Below are positions 24,716 through 36,344 of a stretch of DNA of 64,000 nucleotides, in pieces; position 1 is the first letter of the stretch, and every line of letters starts with the position of its first letter. The notes under the pieces were generated by a model, which saw only the letters and a program-made list of their open reading frames with translations, made no database searches and was not told the DNA's origin. Source of the DNA: Sialis fuliginosa (Eukaryota > Arthropoda > Insecta > Megaloptera > Sialidae); the NCBI GenBank assembly GCA_961205875.1, contig OY540813.1, positions 3,443,001 through 3,507,000 of the forward strand, read 5' to 3'. Made by a program: the position numbers and the translations under genes.

Positions 24716-25051
24716 TTACGTTTCTCCTATTTCCAAAAAAATACTTATTTCTGCAGAAAATAAAAGTTTAATCGCTAAAATTGAACCTTTTAAAACTAAT
24801 TTTGAATTTGACGCCAAAACGCTCGCAGGTGTCATGGCGCATTTGTAACGCCAATGTAAACACTCCTTGTCAACAATAATAAATCCTTTTCCATTGCTAA
24901 TGTTTCTCGGTTTTAGTTTTGGTAACACAAAAATTGAGCAAATTGATAATTTAAAACCACAAAATAATTTATGAACAGTGCAGATATTAATGAAACAAAA
25001 TGTATGTTTACTTAGGCGTGACGTCATTCGCTCTGATTGGTGTTCCATCAA
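24716..25051 (-). CDS. Open frame of about 111 aa, possibly FLYWCH-like, linked to a repeat
   Basis: This open frame starts MEHQSERMTSRLSKH after a preceding ATG codon. Its middle reads GKGFIIVDKECLHWRYKC, then ...SNSKLVLKGS. The spacing of hydrophobics around WRYKC and the LVLKG strand loosely recall a FLYWCH zinc finger, but the WxC core is not intact and the terminal HxH is absent. Its 5' end lies in a repeat that recurs inverted at 39.4 kb, so it probably belongs to a mobile element or its remnant. It is not supported as a host gene. Confidence 0.2.
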   Translation of the reverse strand: MMEHQSERMTSRLSKHTFCFINICTVHKLFCGFKLSICSIFVLPKLKPRNISNGKGFIIVDKECLHWRYKCAMTPASVLASNSKLVLKGSILAIKLLFSAEISIFLEIGET

Positions 25052-25135
25052 ACATGGCGGATTGCTGTATTTTGTGTTTTTATTTTAACAAAAATTTTAT
25101 TAATCTTGCTTTTAATATAAAAATAAATACATTTT
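25018..25135 (-). repeat. Dispersed repeat, copy 1
   Basis: About 115 bp contain AATCCGCCATGTTTGA, a CCAAT-type motif and TGACGTCA. They recur in opposite orientation at 39.41-39.53 kb with only scattered differences. The repeat covers the start of the open frame at 24716-25051. Confidence 0.7.
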
Positions 25136-26589
25136 TTAGAATAATACGTAAATTATTATATTATAGAGTGTTATAGTTTTTAATGTAGGGGGGGGGGGGG
25201 ATTGGTAGTCACTATTATCATTTCTTAAATCCATTCTCCGATTGGAATTGTTATTCCATAGACAACTCTATTTCTACAATACAATATCAAATCCGTTCTG
25301 CTGTTGAGAAAATTGCAAAAATCAGCAGCTACTTGATATTTTTATTCAAATCCATTTTGAATATCGTTGCGCATCCGTTATTCTCCCACCCCACCCCCCC
25401 CAAGCCGCCCACCCAAACGGAACGCTAGCTGTCTCAACGAATTGACATAATTGAATTTCCCCGGTTATGGCAGATCCACTACGGCTGTTATGTTTTTTCG
25501 ACCGATTCGATTTGAAACTGGCGATGTTTTATTTTAGCAGTCTGTCAGAATGATATGTGGAATTAGATTTTTTATATATTTTTGTGCGGAGTTCTTGAAA
25601 TTTGAATAAGGATTTCGTACGCTAGAATGGGTTTTTTGTTTTTGAGAGATGTGCCTGCCCCTATGTTTTGCATATTTATAAATTTTTAAAATATATTTAT
25701 AAAAATACATTAGTGTTTTTTAACCGGAAATCGCGGACTCCTGGAGGTCCAAAAGAACTTTATATAGATCATTTAATTATATTTTAAAACATTTATAGAA
25801 ATGAAGGTACATTATTTTAATTAAGTCAAATATATTATTTCTTTTTTATAATTTTTTTTTGTATCGTTTTGAAGGGGGCCGGGGTATGTAATTCCCACTA
25901 AAAGGTGAGGATTTATTCGTTTTGAGTTATACTTCCCCCCCTCAAAAAAAACCTGGTAATTTCAAATTTTTATCTTTTGTAAAAAAAAATTATGCACCAG
26001 AGGGTTAAAATATTATTGTTATGATAAATATAAAAAATTACATTAAATACCTATTTATCAAAAATATGTAAATAAATACAGAAAATCACAAAAAATATAT
26101 AAATAATCATTAAAAAATATCAATGCAAAGAATTAATTTTTAGTAGAAATTATTTATTCAAAATGACAAAATTTGTTTTTGTTTAAGTTTAATATATTTG
26201 TTTTAAGTTGAATAATTTATTTTTCGTACAGTATCTTTATTATTAGTGAAAACGATTAAAAAAGGTGCATTTAAATACAAGCAGAAAAAAATTGTTTGAA
26301 AAATATAACTTTTGAGAAACAGACAGTTGAATAATTCAGGCAATTTAGTTTGAAGAATATCACATCAGACTGAATACTGTTTCATTATTTACTGTTTACT
26401 TCAAATCATACATAAGACAACAAGATACCTTCCTTAAATATTTACGACTTATGTTCCGTCATTTTAAAACCCGACACCTGTCTTTGTAAGCAAATAAAAC
26501 ATACAAACAAACAAACAAACATACAAACATACGTACAACATTACGTAACCCGGCGTGTGATTTTGATGAATTTCATACTTGACGTACTA
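25136..26589. other. A+T-rich, no gene seen
   Basis: A 12-nt G run at 25.19 kb and CCCACCCCACCCCCCCC near 25.38 kb are the only notable features. Confidence 0.6.
26501..26532. repeat. (CAAA)n microsatellite
   Basis: Imperfect tandem CAAA/CATA units. Confidence 0.9.
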
Positions 26590-26770
26590 ATCTTTAATTC
26601 AAGCGTTTGCCGTCGCGCGGCGCAACACGTAGTTGCTACTTGTTACGTCACAACACCTGTTACTGGTGCTGCCACAGGCGGTAGTCCGGTGCAACTAAAC
26701 GCTGCGTGGCCCACTTGGATGTGTATTTACCGAACAGTTGGTTTTAACTTTCCCGCGTTGTTTGATGTTT
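26590..26770. other. CpG-rich island without recognised gene
   Basis: GCCGTCGCGCGGCGCAACAC and downstream sequence are markedly G+C- and CpG-rich in an A+T-rich setting. It lies about 2.6 kb downstream of scratch. Short frames are open on both strands, but none is convincing. A promoter, enhancer or transposon end are all possible. Confidence 0.3.
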
Positions 26771-26779
26771 TCAATTAAT

Positions 26780-29139
26780 TATATTCTGATGCTGTTTTAT
26801 GTTAAATACATTTTATAACTTATATTATAGAAATTTAGATCTTAAAGCAGAATTTATTCTTCTCTTTAAGTGCTGTAAATTGAATATGATAAGTTTCTTT
26901 TTGAAAACCTTTTCATTAATTCATTTTTATGATGACAGGGATTATTTTTCTAAAATACCTTCTCTAAATCCATTTTGACTATATTGTGTCGGTTTGTCCA
27001 TGAACTTTTATTTTTTGAGCTTTTATATTTAGACTTGTCAATTTCGAAATTTTTAAAATAATTTTTCCCCTAAATTTTTTAAAAGTAAATAATCGATTTA
27101 AATTATGTTTCAAATGGTTCATAGCAGAAAATTTTTTTTAGGAAATTAAAAAATTTATGTCCCATTATTTTTTTTCTCTTTTATCAGTTAGTCATGAAGA
27201 TTTGTTTTAAATAATTAGACTCACATACACTCGTATAAGAAAGTCCCATGGTACAGAATCGTATAATCTTTTGATACCAACTTTTTCCATTCAGCAATTA
27301 TAATCATTATTAAAATAAGTTCAGAAGCCAAATTGACTACAGCAATACAAATCTTTAAATCAATTGATAAATTTACTAAAAATTTTATCATTGAAATGTA
27401 AAAAAATTAAAATTAATAATAATTTAATGAATATATGTGACTAGAAATATATCATTAGGATTAGGAAATCATACAGTCAAAATAAACTAATAGAATAGTT
27501 GCAGTTGTTCATTTTGCCTTCTGATCTTTTCAAATATTAAAGTACATAAATAATAAATAGTATGATACAATTAATAATAATTTAATGAATATAATATATT
27601 GTGACTAGAAATGTATCACTCATAAATCAATATTAGGAAATAATATAGTTCAAATAAACAAACAGAATTGCATTTGAAATATTAACAATTTTATTTGGTG
27701 TAATGTGTGCAAATGTCACAACGTGCAAACTATTTGTAAATTTGATAATATTTTGTCGATCCGTTTACAAACACGTATGAATATTTGGGGCGTTTGAACA
27801 GATTCGTATAAATATTTTATATTTGGCAATGGGGTGGGGGTGTAAATAGTATATGAAGTTTAAATTTCTGAAACTTCAATATATATGAGTATGACAGGGT
27901 TTCTTATTTTAGAAAACAAGCTTTTAAAACGTCAGTTTTAGATTATGTAGTTTTCATTTTTTTTAAAAGTTTGCAGCTTGTGTTCCCACAAAAAAACCCT
28001 GACTTTTGATATTTCAGTATGTATCTAATATCAAATATGTATACAGTAATAATTCGTCATTCACTAATTTCTAGAACACTGGAATAGCATCTTTAGTAAG
28101 TACATATGTATTTAAATTGTTTACCACGTTTTGTATTTCTTTTTATAACCAATTACCAGAGCTGTGACAAGCACTTGAAGTACAAGTACCAAATAATACG
28201 TGAAAGTATTTGAATTATTAAGTACTTTTTACTATTATCAAATTGTACTCGAAGAAACAACTTCAAGCACTTTACTTGTTAAAACCAAGTAATATGAAAA
28301 AGTACTTGAAATATTAAGTACTTTTTATTATTTTAGAATGTACTTGAAGTATTCACAGCTCTGTCAATTACGAATGATTACTGTAATTTCTTAAAATAAT
28401 ATGAAACAAAATATTCAATCAAGTCTTATGGATTACATATTATATTACTATTAATTAAATATATAAAAATAAGTAGCTCGAGTCTATGGGAGTTTTATTT
28501 CATTCATTATAAATCTATAAAAATAAGTGGTAATAAGGTTTGTATGTAGAATATTACGTATTGTATTAATATTAAATTCATTGGTCCTTTAATATTTCGA
28601 TGATTATGAGAGGTCCACTAAAACTACTCGTATAAATATGTGTGAAAGGTAATAATAATCTGTTGAAACGCCTTAATAAGTAAACTAGCATTCTTGTACT
28701 ACATTCTTTAAGCATGATTTTAAACTCTCTAGAACATATATATCATAATAATTGATTCGTTGTATATAATTTTGGCTTTCAATCCTAAATATCTAAAAAA
28801 TATGCATTTATTTCCATTGGAGTCTTATATGAAATCCCTATGTTAACATCACTTTATGATTTAAATCTAAGTTTTTATTTATTTATTCTAATTGTTAAGA
28901 TCTCACTCGTTTCAGTAATTTCAGTTGAATGACAGTGTGTTCAAAACGCGCGTGAGAGAGGAAAAATAAGCACTTTACGAATTTGGAAGAATCGTTAATA
29001 GCTTTCTTTATTGCTTGCTTATTTTAATATCAACATTGATATTTCAAATAATAACTAAACTTTGTAGTCAGGTAATATCAAAGTTGCTGATCTTGGGAAT
29101 ATGGATTAGCATAATATGAGGTTACAAATTTAGTTATTA
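26780..29139. other. A+T-rich downstream flank of scratch
   Basis: No gene was seen. Two similar segments at 27.41-27.50 and 27.57-27.66 kb (TAATTTAATGAATATA, then GTGACTAGAAAT) form a short direct repeat. A hAT MITE lies at 28.16 kb. Confidence 0.5.
28157..28363. mobile_element. hAT-type MITE with GTACTT array, 207 bp
   Basis: Ends CAGAGCTGTGA and TCACAGCTCTG have duplications CCAATTAC / TCAATTAC (7/8). The interior repeats AAGTACTTGAA-like motifs about ten times in both orientations. Confidence 0.85.
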
Positions 29140-29145
29140 TTTATT
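29140..29145 (-). promoter_or_regulatory. Candidate polyadenylation signal of scratch
   Basis: AATAAA lies on the minus strand about 260 nt beyond the scratch stop codon. It is the first such hexamer I see downstream. Others occur near 28.9 kb, so the 3' end may vary. In DNA this A+T-rich the hexamer is expected by chance fairly often. Confidence 0.4.
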
Positions 29146-29404
29146 GAATAGACAACGTTACAGTTTACGTATTTTTAATCAATGACTGTAATAAACTATG
29201 TCAAAATTTAGAAAATATCAACAATACCCGTTTTTCTTCCAAATCCGATTAATTTATGTAAATAAACCAAAAGGATAAATAAGAATTACTGTCTATTGCG
29301 TGGAGTGTCTCTACACTAAATGCAAAAGTGCATCAGCAGGTTTCTACTTAGCCAGGTGTCGTATTGCTCATTATTGCCTAAAAATTGGATATTTCGTGTT
29401 CCAG

Positions 29405-29962
29405 TTACACCGTCTCCACGTTGATGTACTCTTGGGAGTCTTCGTCTTGGGTCATGTCATCCTTGAGGCAGGCCGACTCTAGGTGTTTGTTGAGGTAGGA
29501 CTTGAGGGCGAAGGATTTATGACAGCGCGCACACTCGAAGTTCTTATCGGCGGAGTGCGTCTGCATGTGGGCGCGTAAGTTAGACCTGTCGGCGAAGGCT
29601 TTACCGCAATGCGCGCATCCGTACGGTTTCTCTCCCGTGTGGCTGCGCAAGTGACCCTGCAGCAACCACGGTCGCGAGAATAACTTCCCGCACACGCCGC
29701 AGCTGTGAGCCAGCTTGTGTGTCAGCACATGCATCGCCAATGCTGGCATGCTCACGTAAGCCTTCCCGCACGTCATGCACTTCTTCGCCGACTGCGAGTC
29801 CAGGCTGCGGTGCGTCTGCTTGTGTCGCGACAGGTTCGATGAAGTCGCGTACTGCTTCCCACACTCCGTGCACACGTAACGGGCAGCTTTTCCTTCGCCC
29901 GTCGGTGTCTCCTTGGAAGGCGTTGGATCTTCAACTGGCGGTTCCTCTTCAGGTGATCTTAC
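29405..29962 (-). CDS. scrt: Scratch-family repressor, zinc-finger (terminal) exon
   Basis: This terminal coding exon encodes 185 residues and a TAA stop. It joins the upstream exon in phase 0 at acceptor ACTGTAG|GTA. The first 30 residues are an acidic, proline-rich linker. Five fingers follow (joined numbering): CTEC..H-H 238-258, CMTC 269-289, CGVC 295-315, CAHC 323-343, and a last C2HC finger CARC...HLESAC 351-372. The linker [10 protein letters not shown] after finger 1 and the strings [35 protein letters not shown] and [14 protein letters not shown] are diagnostic of Scratch/Snail. SLDSQ and the five-finger count favour Scratch over Snail. Established knowledge: these fingers bind CAGGTG-type E-boxes and repress transcription. 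The 20-residue acidic tail ends INVETV. Which insect Scratch paralogue this is (scrt or its sister gene) cannot be settled here. Confidence 0.95.
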   Translation of the reverse strand, partial: VRSPEEEPPVEDPTPSKETPTGEGKAARYVCTECGKQYATSSNLSRHKQTHRSLDSQSAKKCMTCGKAYVSMPALAMHVLTHKLAHSCGVCGKLFSRPWLLQGHLRSHTGEKPYGCAHCGKAFADRSNLRAHMQTHSADKNFECARCHKSFALKSYLNKHLESACLKDDMTQDEDSQEYINVETV

Positions 29963-30025
29963 CTACAGTAGTTGTTATGTTATATTTCAAAATAGAATCA
30001 AATACTAAACTAACAAATACCTTAC
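29963..30025 (-). other. 63-nt phase-0 intron of scratch
   Basis: The intron runs from GTAAGG at 30025 to TACTGTAG at 29963. It is short, as is typical of insect introns, and A+T-rich. Splicing joins ...KNKQNKK to VRSPEEEPP... in frame. The downstream exon itself begins GTAAGA, so the acceptor reads AG|GTAAG. Confidence 0.88.
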
Positions 30026-30663
30026 CTTTTTGTTTTGTTTGTTTTTCGATCTGCCGTCAGTAACCAATAGCGCATCGTAGGTGTATATGACTTTACTTCT
30101 AGCCTGCTGGATCACGTACACTCCATTGCTCGTAGGTGTTGTTTGTGAGTTGGGACTATTGTTCTCTGCGTCCGATGAGTATTCAGATGTAGGCGGTGTG
30201 AGAGGAACAGGAGGCTGTGTATTCGGCGACTCTAACGGAGGTTGTGAGAGGTAGTTTTGTGAGTTCTGCGTATAACATGGTATGGTGATGGGTAAAGGAG
30301 AAGAGTTTCTGTAGTTGGGTTCTGTAGGCGTCGGCGGTCTTGGTGAAGGGCTTCGTGGCACGGGATGGTATCCAGGCGTTACGTAAGTCGGTGTCATTTC
30401 CTGCATTATCGGCGAACACGGTCGACAACATGGTGCAGATTGTGAAATGTGTTGGATTATCACAACCCCGGGTGCTGGTAGAGGAGGAAGTGACTGGGAG
30501 AGAGATAAGAGGTCGTGCGCTGCTTCAGTTTCCTCGATACTCCGGACCATGTAGGAGCTCGGCATGGGCGGCGAGTGAAGTCGCGGTCGCGGCTCCGGTG
30601 ACAGCCCCCGCCTCTCTCCGCCGCCCCCGCTGCTGCAAGGCGCCATCTCAGCCGGTAGGTAGC
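30026..30663 (-). CDS. scrt: Scratch-family repressor, N-terminal coding exon (5' partial)
   Basis: This exon encodes the N-terminal part of a Scratch-type zinc-finger repressor, a Snail-superfamily nuclear DNA-binding protein of neural precursors. Counting from the first in-frame Met (30646), it gives 207 residues. AHDLLSLSQSLPPLPAPG (43-60) matches the block I recall from insect Scratch proteins, and DALLVTDGRSK (191-201) corresponds to the DAFFITDGRS motif of vertebrate Scratch. Between them lies a Pro/Ser/Thr-rich, probably disordered linker. The 3' end is a clear donor, AAG|GTAAGG, in phase 0. Upstream of the Met the frame stays open to a strong acceptor (CTTGTCTTTGCAG) ending at 30664, so the exon probably begins at 30663 with two bases completing a split codon (xGC-TAC-CTA-CCG-GCT-GAG-ATG). 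The true start is therefore probably in an unseen upstream exon. The alternative is initiation at Met1 or at Met28 (MPSSYMVRS). Base composition is far richer in G+C than the flanks. Intron retention would add six residues and a stop, losing all fingers. Confidence 0.9.
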
Positions 30664-31400
30664 CTGCAAAGACAAGCCTGATTACTCACTCTGAAAGTGT
30701 GTTCTTTCGTTCGATAGCGATAACTCAGTTATGTAGTCGCTAATTGTGTTAGCAATAGCTTTCCGCGAGGCGCAAGATATGGAGTTCAATTATAACAGAT
30801 ATGAGAGAGTTTTAGGTTACAAGAAACTTGTTGAATTACCAATTTATCTCTGCCAATATGTATTGTAAGTATAACATGTATGTATTAATCGCAAGAGACA
30901 TGCAATAAAAATTGTGTTCGTAGAAAGTAATATAATAATACGATGTATAAATGAACGCTATTGTTTGAGAATACTCGAACAAATACGAAACAAAGACAAT
31001 GCGACAAGAAATGATTGTTTAATTTTGAGAATGTCTATCACGGGTTTTTCTATTAGTCATGAACAAATGAATCCATGTATTATTCATTAAAGCATGGAGA
31101 CGCACTTGACATGGTTGAAAGCACTTTAAGAAATTAATTAATTATTAACAATTTAAATATGGTTTTCTTGTAGCAGTTTTGTCTACATTATTTCACAATT
31201 ATTTTCAATTCAATTTCTCCAGACTTCTCTATATTTCGTTTCTCAATTACAAGATAGTACTTTATGTTTTAATACTGTATACGAGCAATTTGAATATAGA
31301 GGAGAGTCACAATGAAACGAACAGTGTCTGTTGTTAGTATCACTAAGTTTAATATACCATAAAGATGGCATTTGTATAGTGGCCATGTGTTATGTTTGCA
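30664..31400. other. Presumed scratch intron or 5' flank
   Basis: Begins (minus strand) with the acceptor CTTGTCTTTGCAG. The rest is A+T-rich with no further exon recognised. Confidence 0.5.
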
Positions 31401-31404
31401 TTGT

Positions 31405-32045
31405 GTAAAGGAAATATCACTAAAAAATTTTGAATTTTTGATTTCGTTAAAAGTATGTTTATTGTATAGAAAAAGATGTGAAAAGTTGTTTGTTTCAAAC
31501 CGCAGGTCTGTATCTCAAACCGTTTTCGAGATATAACCTCTCAAAGTTTTAGTTTTTCCAAATTTTTGGAGAAAAAAGGCCATAACTTTTGAACGCGTGG
31601 TCGGAATTGATTTTAGTTGACGGATTTGAAATCAGCGTGTCAAAATCTATATAATGACATGTATAATACTTTAAAATCCGACAAAAAAATTTTGGCTTAA
31701 AATCGACATTTTTTTAAGGTATACCCCTTTGAATTTTTTCGATTTTTCGTGAATTTTTTTTTCTCGAGTTTTAAGGTATTATACATGTCATTATATAGAT
31801 TTTGACACGCTGATTTCAAATCCGTCAACTAAAATCAATTCCGACCACGCGTTCAAAAGTTATGGCCTTTTTTCTCCAAAAATTTGAAAAAACTAAAACT
31901 TTGAGAGGCTATATCTCGGGAAAGATTTGAGATACAGACCTGCGGTTTGAAACAAACAACTTTTCACGTCATTTTCTATACAATAAACATACTTTTAACG
32001 AAATCAAAAATTCGAAATTTTTTAATGAAATTTCCTGCCGTGAAC
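31405..32045. mobile_element. Second copy of the long fold-back element
   Basis: Same palindrome as at 7.1 kb with few differences. The right flank (AACTTCAACTCATCATACAA, then the TTTTCTTGTATTTTAGTCG complement) matches the left flank of the 7.1-kb copy inverted. Confidence 0.85.
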
Positions 32046-32109
32046 TTCAACTCATCATACAAATATCGACTAAAATACAAGAAAATAAAACGTAGAGGTA
32101 TTATAGTTT

Positions 32110-32286
32110 TATAACTGAGCGTGTAAATTAATATTAAATGCTATTTTTGAATAAAATGTTAGAGTTGCGCATAAAGACGAATATTCTAATAATATTTTTA
32201 AATTTTTTATAAACTGAAAATACAGATTTGTATTAATTAACCCATAAAGTAAGGGAAGCACTGCTTCCATGGACGCTTCGCCACTG
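32110..32286. mobile_element. hAT-like element, one end visible
   Basis: Ends CTTCGCCACTG at 32286 and, read in reverse, matches the 14.55-kb element (CAGTGGCGAAGC... then ATATTATTAGAATATTC). The other end is not clear. Confidence 0.6.
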
Positions 32287-32942
32287 CTAAACATAAATGT
32301 AAGCTAATTTAGAAATGATACCCCATAGTTATCATACGGAAACAAACCAGTCGACCAAATTATCATATCATCAATATTCTGACAGACACGAAAAACATCA
32401 GCATATATTATAAAGCAATTATGTACATTAACAATATCAAAATACACGATCAACTAGAGCCTATTTAAAACAAATTAGGAACATACCCACGAACACACAT
32501 GCATGGACATGTATAGCTCGAAAAACAAATAAACAAATGAAAAATGCATTAACTAATAATGTTTACTGAACCAATGGATCACGCTATTGTTACTTATTAA
32601 CAACACACTTTATTGCATTGGTCGTCAAACAGTGGCTGTTGTGTACCTCTGTTGGTACAATTCAATTATTATTGATTTTTAAAATGTTTATGTCGTTTTT
32701 TAGGCAATGCATTTTGATTAATAAGTGAATCGATTTTGATGGGATTTTCACTGTTCGAAAGCCTGAGATCCTAGAATTAGTTTATAGAATAAATGAGAAT
32801 TTAATGTATTCAGTAAAATTTACGAATAGTATTTTATAAAAAAAATTAATTGAATTGGTACCTGTTATGAAAATTTTAATTTGTTATTTTCTAATAAAAT
32901 AGTAATAACATGTTAACACCAAAAAGATAAAACAGTTACATG

Positions 32943-33171
32943 CAGGGCCGTAACTACCACCGGGGCAGCTGGGGCAGTGCCCCGGGGCCTCCAAGGGTAG
33001 GGGGGCCCGCAGCGTAAAAATTGGAGGAAGTAAGTTAATAGGAAAAATTGGGTAAATTAAGAGCAAAAAAAAGGTCATTCAATTCAAAATTATAATCATA
33101 ATTTTGCATATTCTGGGGGGCCCTCAGCCATCTCTTGCCCCGGGCCCCCCGAGTTTCTAGTTACGGCCCTG
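32943..33171. mobile_element. hAT-type MITE with G+C-rich ends, 229 bp
   Basis: Ends CAGGGCCGTAACTAC and GTTACGGCCCTG have duplications GTTACATG / GATACACG (6/8). Subterminal stretches are runs of GGGGC/GCCCC, strikingly different from the A+T-rich host DNA. Confidence 0.85.
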
Positions 33172-34150
33172 GATACACGTTGTTTATTTGACAAAATGTA
33201 AACAAAACCTATACATTTTTAAACCCTTAACGCTCAGAGTCGAGCTCAGTTCGGGCATGATTCATTTAAAAAAAAAAAAAAATTTCAGAGAAAAATGATT
33301 ATTACTTTTTACCACTTTTTTCCCCAAAAAGAGCGTAAAGGAGTTACATACAGATTGTAAAAACACCGTATTGCTGTTTTGTCTTTTTGGTGTTAACACG
33401 CCATAATATCAACATGATTTCAGTGATAGGTTTTTACCTGTCGGTAGTTTTTTATATAAATTATTTTTCTTCTACAACATTTTTAGAACTTCTAATGTAT
33501 CGTATGTAAGTCACGAAGATCTTGTAGACATTACGTATACTTATATGATGATAGGGTTATGTATTTTTCCAAGAAAAAAATGTGTTTTTATTTTTGTATC
33601 GAGTTTATTGATTTTATAATAGAGTATCGTAAAATGATTCCATATTGTTATACCTACACAATTTTAATCTTTTAACGATAGGTCAGTTATTACGTAGGTA
33701 CTTAACTGTAATATCAATATGCTTTGTACAAGAATTTTAACCCTTAACTGGTATCGATAATTTTACAATCGTGATTGGTATGGTTCCCATTGAAATTAGC
33801 TTTTGGCAATATAGTTTCAATAATGAGATTGGATAACACTTTATAAATGGTAAAGAATGCACTCATTTTATGTAATCTATAGTTTTTATTACCATTATTT
33901 TACTAAATTATCTTGTACGAGAAATCCATTTTTGTTTGGATATTTTTAGGTACCTACAAAAACTCTGAAAAAATTAACTTTTTTAACATAAATATTTTTT
34001 ATTTCTTATCTAATATGAACTATTAATTAAAAAAAATATTATAATCTTCTAATTAACAATTTAATAAAATTAACTGGTATCATGGGGGCCAGCCCTTTCC
34101 AAACACGCACGTACTTCCGTCCTTGAAGGTACTAAAGAGCCGACCGTTCG

Positions 34151-34179
34151 TCATTATGTCGCGAGTCGCGACGTAATGA
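34151..34179. repeat. Compact G+C-rich palindrome
   Basis: TCATTATGTCGCGA and TCGCGACGTAATGA are complementary at 13 of 14 positions around one G. It sits in a low-A+T island (34.10-34.26 kb) just left of the hAT element. Confidence 0.85.
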
Positions 34180-34303
34180 GATTACTTAAAATGGCGAGGG
34201 CGCACGACGGATAGATTTTTAGAAAAACGTCAAAATATAACTTGAGAGGGCCGGAAGATCCCCACGATTTAATATTAAATATACATTTTTTGTACCACTT
34301 GAT

Positions 34304-35408
34304 CAGAGCTGGCTCAGTAAAGCACGGGGCCTAGTGCAAAGCGTATTTGCAGTCAAATATTATAGAAATATCGGTATGGAGAACCATACATGACTTCCAT
34401 GTTCTTTCTATTTTTTTAAATAATTTTTAAATATACATTTTTTTAAATATTTTATTTATATAACCTACTACTATGAATATACATATCGTAATACATTAAA
34501 AAAACATATATACTTACAACGGTTACATCTCTTTTTGCTATTTGTATATAAATATTAGTTTTCTAATGTCAAAAAACATAATTCACATTCGTAGAAAAAT
34601 TAATTTGACAATTTGAATTTAATTGCATTTGTTTCCAAGGCAACATGAATTAATGACATATTAGTATTTAAAATTCAAATTTTAAGTGTGTTTTTCACCC
34701 CTTTAATGGCTTTTTAGGCACGTACAAATAATAAATGTCCCTTAGATTCAATTGAACTGCAAATGTACCAAATCTTATTAAAATTAGTGAGATAATACTC
34801 GCAATATTCACTTTTTAGACGAAAAAAGTTACAAAATTTCGAATATTTCCAAAACCCCTAATCCGATTAGCACCAAAATCAATAGGTCTGGAGTACTCAC
34901 TGAGGCAAACATTTTCCCCAAAAATAATTCAGATCGGTGCATTTTTACGGTAGTTATCGTGAACGAAAAAAAAATCTACATCCTGACACACAGACACACA
35001 GACACACGCACAGCCGCCATGCGGAAATTAACTTTTCTTTACGTTTTGAAGTTAGTACAATCAGAATTTGTCATTTTTTCGGACACGATTTTTCGATGGT
35101 ATTACAATACTTCCATTTCTTTCAGAACATGGAAGTAAAAATGGCAGTAAAGTAGTAATTTTCTTTGAAATAGATTGGGGATGTATTTTTATTTCTGAAG
35201 AAATATCTTGTAATTAGAAAGGGGCATTATTTTTAGAGTTCTTAATAACAGCGTCAAATCGGTTCTAAAAATGCGCTCAAATTTCTAATTGAATTTTTAT
35301 TAAGATTTTTTTAAGCAAATAAATTTTTGATTAACCCTGTATATTTTTTGAAAAAAAGATGGAACCCGGTGTGACGGCACTGCTTGCACCGCCTTTAGGC
35401 CGGCTCTG
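34304..35408. mobile_element. hAT-type element, 1.1 kb, non-autonomous
   Basis: Ends CAGAGCTGGCTCAG and AGGCCGGCTCTG have duplications CACTTGAT / CACTTTAT (7/8). Interior pieces recur at 15.40-15.63, 48.0-48.31 and 63.49-63.60 kb (for example GAACATGGAAGT and CAAGGCAACATGAAT), so it is a multicopy family. No transposase frame found. Confidence 0.75.
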
Positions 35409-36344
35409 CACTTTATGATGTTTCGATCAATATCCGAACGCGCATTGTAATACAAAAATCATGTTCAGTTCAAATCGCGAAAATATGTGATAGAAAGTTA
35501 ATTCACAGTGTATATATTTTTATTTCACTATGATTTTTTCAAAAATAAATTTGTTTTTAACAAAATAATTTGAAAAAAATCTTTTTAGTGCATTTTAGAA
35601 CATATTTTTAACGAAACATTGACATTTTATTTTAACTAACTAATTTAACAAAGCTGCAAAGTTTCTACATATTAAATTAAGAAATAGGTCAAAAGGATAA
35701 TGGCCATTTGAAGGACATATATACAAAATTATATATATTTACAAATTATATATATACATATATACAAAATTTTTGTTTAATAAAAGAATACATGTGGATT
35801 ACATTTTATGATGGTCTAGTGATTTTTGGGTCACCTGTACATCGCAACTTACACCAGACGTGGATGACACTCGAAATACAGATATGCCTCAGGGCGATCA
35901 GGGCAGGTAACGTTCATAAAGCCTAAAGAATCTTTGGTTATTTCTTAGAGGCTCTATAATATAATTTATACTAACGCGTACCACTGTACTTTCTTGCTAT
36001 ATATTTAAAATAATGAAATCTATATGAAGTATAAAACAAAGTCTCACGGCGTGTCTGTCTGTCTGTCTATTTGTGTACGATTTTCTACTTAACTACTGAA
36101 TAGATTTTATTTCAGTTTTCATTTGTGGGTATTTTGTGTTTTCATGAAGTTAAACAAAAGACAATCGTCATTTATATCAATTTATAAAATCGAATTTTTA
36201 ATGACAAGAGTTTAATGAACATTTTAAAGAAAATCAACGCCGTCTTCTCCCCTAATATTCCAGAACACCATGGCACTTATAAAATAATAATCACACTATA
36301 AAGAACTGTATAGTTTTTAGTTTTAAGCATCCTAGAAATTCCCT

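Noticed and set aside
26557..26778. 73-residue frame in a CpG-rich island
   Set aside because: The start lies in A+T-rich DNA, composition is uneven and no motif is recognised. The island is reported without a coding claim.
29601..30681. Several frames overlapping scratch exons
   Set aside because: They are other-frame shadows of the zinc-finger and N-terminal exons and lack splice-consistent structure.
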